A stretch of 15,927 bases of DNA, from contig CAMNHZ010000016.1 of NCBI GenBank assembly GCA_946540075.1, forward strand, positions 1-15,927. Direction: 5' to 3'. How positions within the stretch are numbered: position 1 is the stretch's first letter; each line of letters opens with the position of its first letter. The DNA is from an uncultured Bacillota bacterium. Its GTDB lineage: Bacteria > Bacillota_I > Bacilli_A > RF39 > UBA660. Both the position numbers and the translations under genes were made by a program. The notes under the pieces are model-generated. The model was not told where the DNA came from. It saw nothing but the letters and a program-made list of their open reading frames with translations, and searched no databases. Positions 14,747 through 15,927 of this stretch are shown here, one piece after another.

Positions 14747-15208
14747 ATGAAAATAGGAGATATTATGAGTATAAATCTTGTTGTAGGAGATATATCTGAT
14801 TCAATATGTGACATTGCGAATATAATGAAAAATAACGATGTTGGATTTGTTCCCATTGCGGATAAAAATCATGTTGTTGGTGTAGTTACTGATCGTGATA
14901 TTGTAGTTAGAGGAATTAACAATAATATTAAACTTAATACAAATATTGAAGAAATAATGACTTCACACATCTTTACAATAAATGAACACAGTGACTTATC
15001 AAGTGCTTTAAAAATCATGGGAGACAAGCAATTAAAAAGACTATTAGTATTAGACGGTAAAAAAATAGTCGGTGTCATATCTATATCAGATATCATAAAA
15101 TCAAGTAGTTATGATAATGAAATAATTAACTCCTTAAAAAAGATAGAAGAAAATAATCATAATGGAAATATCAATTATGAATCTAAGATAGATGAATTCT
15201 ATCTATAA
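14747..15208 (+). CDS. Two-CBS-domain protein
   Basis: This 153-residue protein holds a tandem pair of CBS domains (a Bateman module): MKIGDIMSINLV to GVVTDRDIVVRG (about 1-60) and IEEIMTSHIFTI to IVGVISISDIIKSS (about 65-125). The repeats DIM/EIM and VGV(V/I)(T/S) are characteristic; G-V-x-(T/S)-x-x-D/S usually contacts the phosphate or ribose of an adenosyl ligand such as AMP, ATP or SAM. The C-terminal 28 residues are charged with no known domain. With no enzyme domain attached it is probably a regulator or sensor. The ATG at 14747, with GGTGAT four bases upstream, is preferred to TTG or GTG upstream because the family begins M-K-(V/I)-x-D-I-M. Confidence 0.9.
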   Translation: MKIGDIMSINLVVGDISDSICDIANIMKNNDVGFVPIADKNHVVGVVTDRDIVVRGINNNIKLNTNIEEIMTSHIFTINEHSDLSSALKIMGDKQLKRLLVLDGKKIVGVISISDIIKSSSYDNEIINSLKKIEENNHNGNINYESKIDEFYL

Positions 15209-15218
15209 ATCATACTAA

Positions 15219-15245
15219 ATGACTATCTAAATAGTCATGTTTTTT
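15219..15245 (+). terminator. Intrinsic terminator of the CBS gene
   Basis: ATGACTAT (15219-15226) pairs with ATAGTCAT (15231-15238) around a four-base loop and is followed by GTTTTTT, 10 bases after the stop codon. Confidence 0.87.
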
Positions 15246-15262
15246 ATATAAAATTGTAATAT

Positions 15263-15287
15263 AAAAAGAACTTGGTTTACAAGTTCT
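15263..15287 (-). terminator. Intrinsic terminator of the surface-protein gene
   Basis: AGAACTTG (15267-15274) pairs with CAAGTTCT (15280-15287) around a five-base loop, followed on the minus strand by five T. It starts directly after the stop codon of the gene entering from the right and faces the CBS terminator. Confidence 0.83.
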
Positions 15288-15927
15288 CTAAGCTAGTTTT
15301 GATTTAGAAGTTATTATAACTGGACGAACGCCATTAGTAATCTCAAAATTTACATCATGATAATCTAAACATCCAAAGCGGTCTACACTCCAAGAACGTT
15401 TTTCATCATTAACTCTCTTATCACTTGTAGCATATCCATATGATGCATTTTTATCTTGTTTATTACATCCATACTCTTCACATGTATTTAAATAACTATA
15501 TAACCATGCATAAGCTCCTGTTCCAACAGAAATCTTATTACTATTACCCTTAAAGTAATATCCACCATTAGTTGTAGAAGAATTAAAAGTAGTTTTATTT
15601 GTTATGGCAGCTATTTCATTAGCTGTAATTAATCTTGGTGATAGTTCTTGTTTCCAATTTTTAGTATCATCTTTTAATTTCTTTGTTACAGTAATTGGAC
15701 CTTTTGTATTATTACCACTACTTCCATATTCTGCTTCTGTACCTCCAGCAGCTATATAATCTGCTTTTGATACCCATGCTGAACTATTTGATGTATTATG
15801 ATCTAAGATCATCTTTATAGTTGTATTACCGTTTTTATCTCCAAATGTATACCATCTCATACATCCTGATTTCTTATTAGTCGCACTTCCATTATTAGAG
15901 TTATATTCTGACTGAGTACACTTAGTT
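15288..15927 (-). CDS. Probable extracellular surface protein, C-terminal part (N-terminus beyond the right edge)
   Basis: The frame is open from the window edge to the TAG at 15288 (213 codons), so the ATG at 15860 is internal and the true start lies outside. The visible part is rich in Asn, Ser, Thr, Gly and aromatics, with no membrane segment. It contains CMRWYTFGD, MILDHNTS, LITANEIAAIT, AWLYSYLNTCEEYGC, WSVDRFGCLDYHDV and the end GVRPVIITSKSKLA. This order, ending in GVRPVI(T/I)xS(K/S), is one I recognise from repetitive secreted proteins in AT-rich gut Firmicutes; I cannot give it a firm family name or function. Five cysteines in the visible part may form disulphides. Secretion is inferred; the signal peptide is not in view. 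Confidence 0.6.
   Translation of the reverse strand, partial: TKCTQSEYNSNNGSATNKKSGCMRWYTFGDKNGNTTIKMILDHNTSNSSAWVSKADYIAAGGTEAEYGSSGNNTKGPITVTKKLKDDTKNWKQELSPRLITANEIAAITNKTTFNSSTTNGGYYFKGNSNKISVGTGAYAWLYSYLNTCEEYGCNKQDKNASYGYATSDKRVNDEKRSWSVDRFGCLDYHDVNFEITNGVRPVIITSKSKLA

Noticed and set aside
14869..15096. Minus-strand frame within the CBS gene (and 8619-8810 within spoVG)
   Set aside because: Both are opposite well-conserved genes and show no start signal.
1..15927. Mobile elements, CRISPR, tRNA or rRNA genes
   Set aside because: No terminal inverted repeats with a transposase, regularly spaced repeats, tRNA cloverleaf or rRNA segments were seen; all sizeable gaps are accounted for by promoters and terminators.

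Overview
The window looks like a compact stretch of chromosome from a strongly AT-rich, endospore-forming Firmicute. Several genes (ysxC, recU-ponA, veg, spoVG, yabP-yabQ-divIC, ftsEX, prfB, yutD, yunB) have their closest recognisable counterparts in Bacillus-type genomes. The very low GC suggests an Erysipelotrichales-like or unclassified gut Bacilli lineage; that placement is inference. UGA is a stop codon here: it ends yabP, yabQ's neighbour divIC and prfB, and a complete release factor 2 is encoded, so the mycoplasma code is excluded. No tRNA, rRNA, mobile element or CRISPR array was seen, and no gap between genes exceeds about 150 bases.

Layout. At 1-724 on the minus strand lie ysxC (ribosome-assembly GTPase) and the start of an unrecognised gene. 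They are divergent from the plus-strand pair recU-ponA (877-4505: Holliday-junction resolvase and class A penicillin-binding protein). A bidirectional terminator separates ponA from a minus-strand block that runs to 14680. That block begins with a secretion pair at 4531-6246: a multi-membrane-segment protein ending in a SipW/ER-type signal peptidase, and a small TasA/CalY-like secreted protein that is its probable substrate. trpS follows. Then comes a shortened version of the Bacillus yabG-veg-spoVG-yabP-yabQ-divIC region (sporulation and division genes, transcribed in that order), then prfB-yitT-ftsE-ftsX, then yunB-yutD. A two-CBS-domain protein (plus strand, 14747-15208) and the C-terminal part of a surface protein (minus strand, entering from the right edge) converge at the end on back-to-back terminators.

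How the genes fit together. The main theme is envelope growth, division and sporulation: ponA polymerises peptidoglycan, DivIC and FtsEX act at the septum, and YabG, YabP, YabQ, YunB and SpoVG belong to spore formation. Housekeeping translation genes (trpS, prfB, ysxC) are interspersed. prfB carries the classical +1 programmed frameshift. Many genes use an unusual but consistent ribosome binding site, GGTGAT three bases before ATG, and several intrinsic terminators overlap stop codons. Both point to a tightly packed genome. The least ordinary items are the SipW-like fusion beside its TasA-like partner, the N-terminal extension with an internal start in ponA, and the second membrane segment in DivIC.
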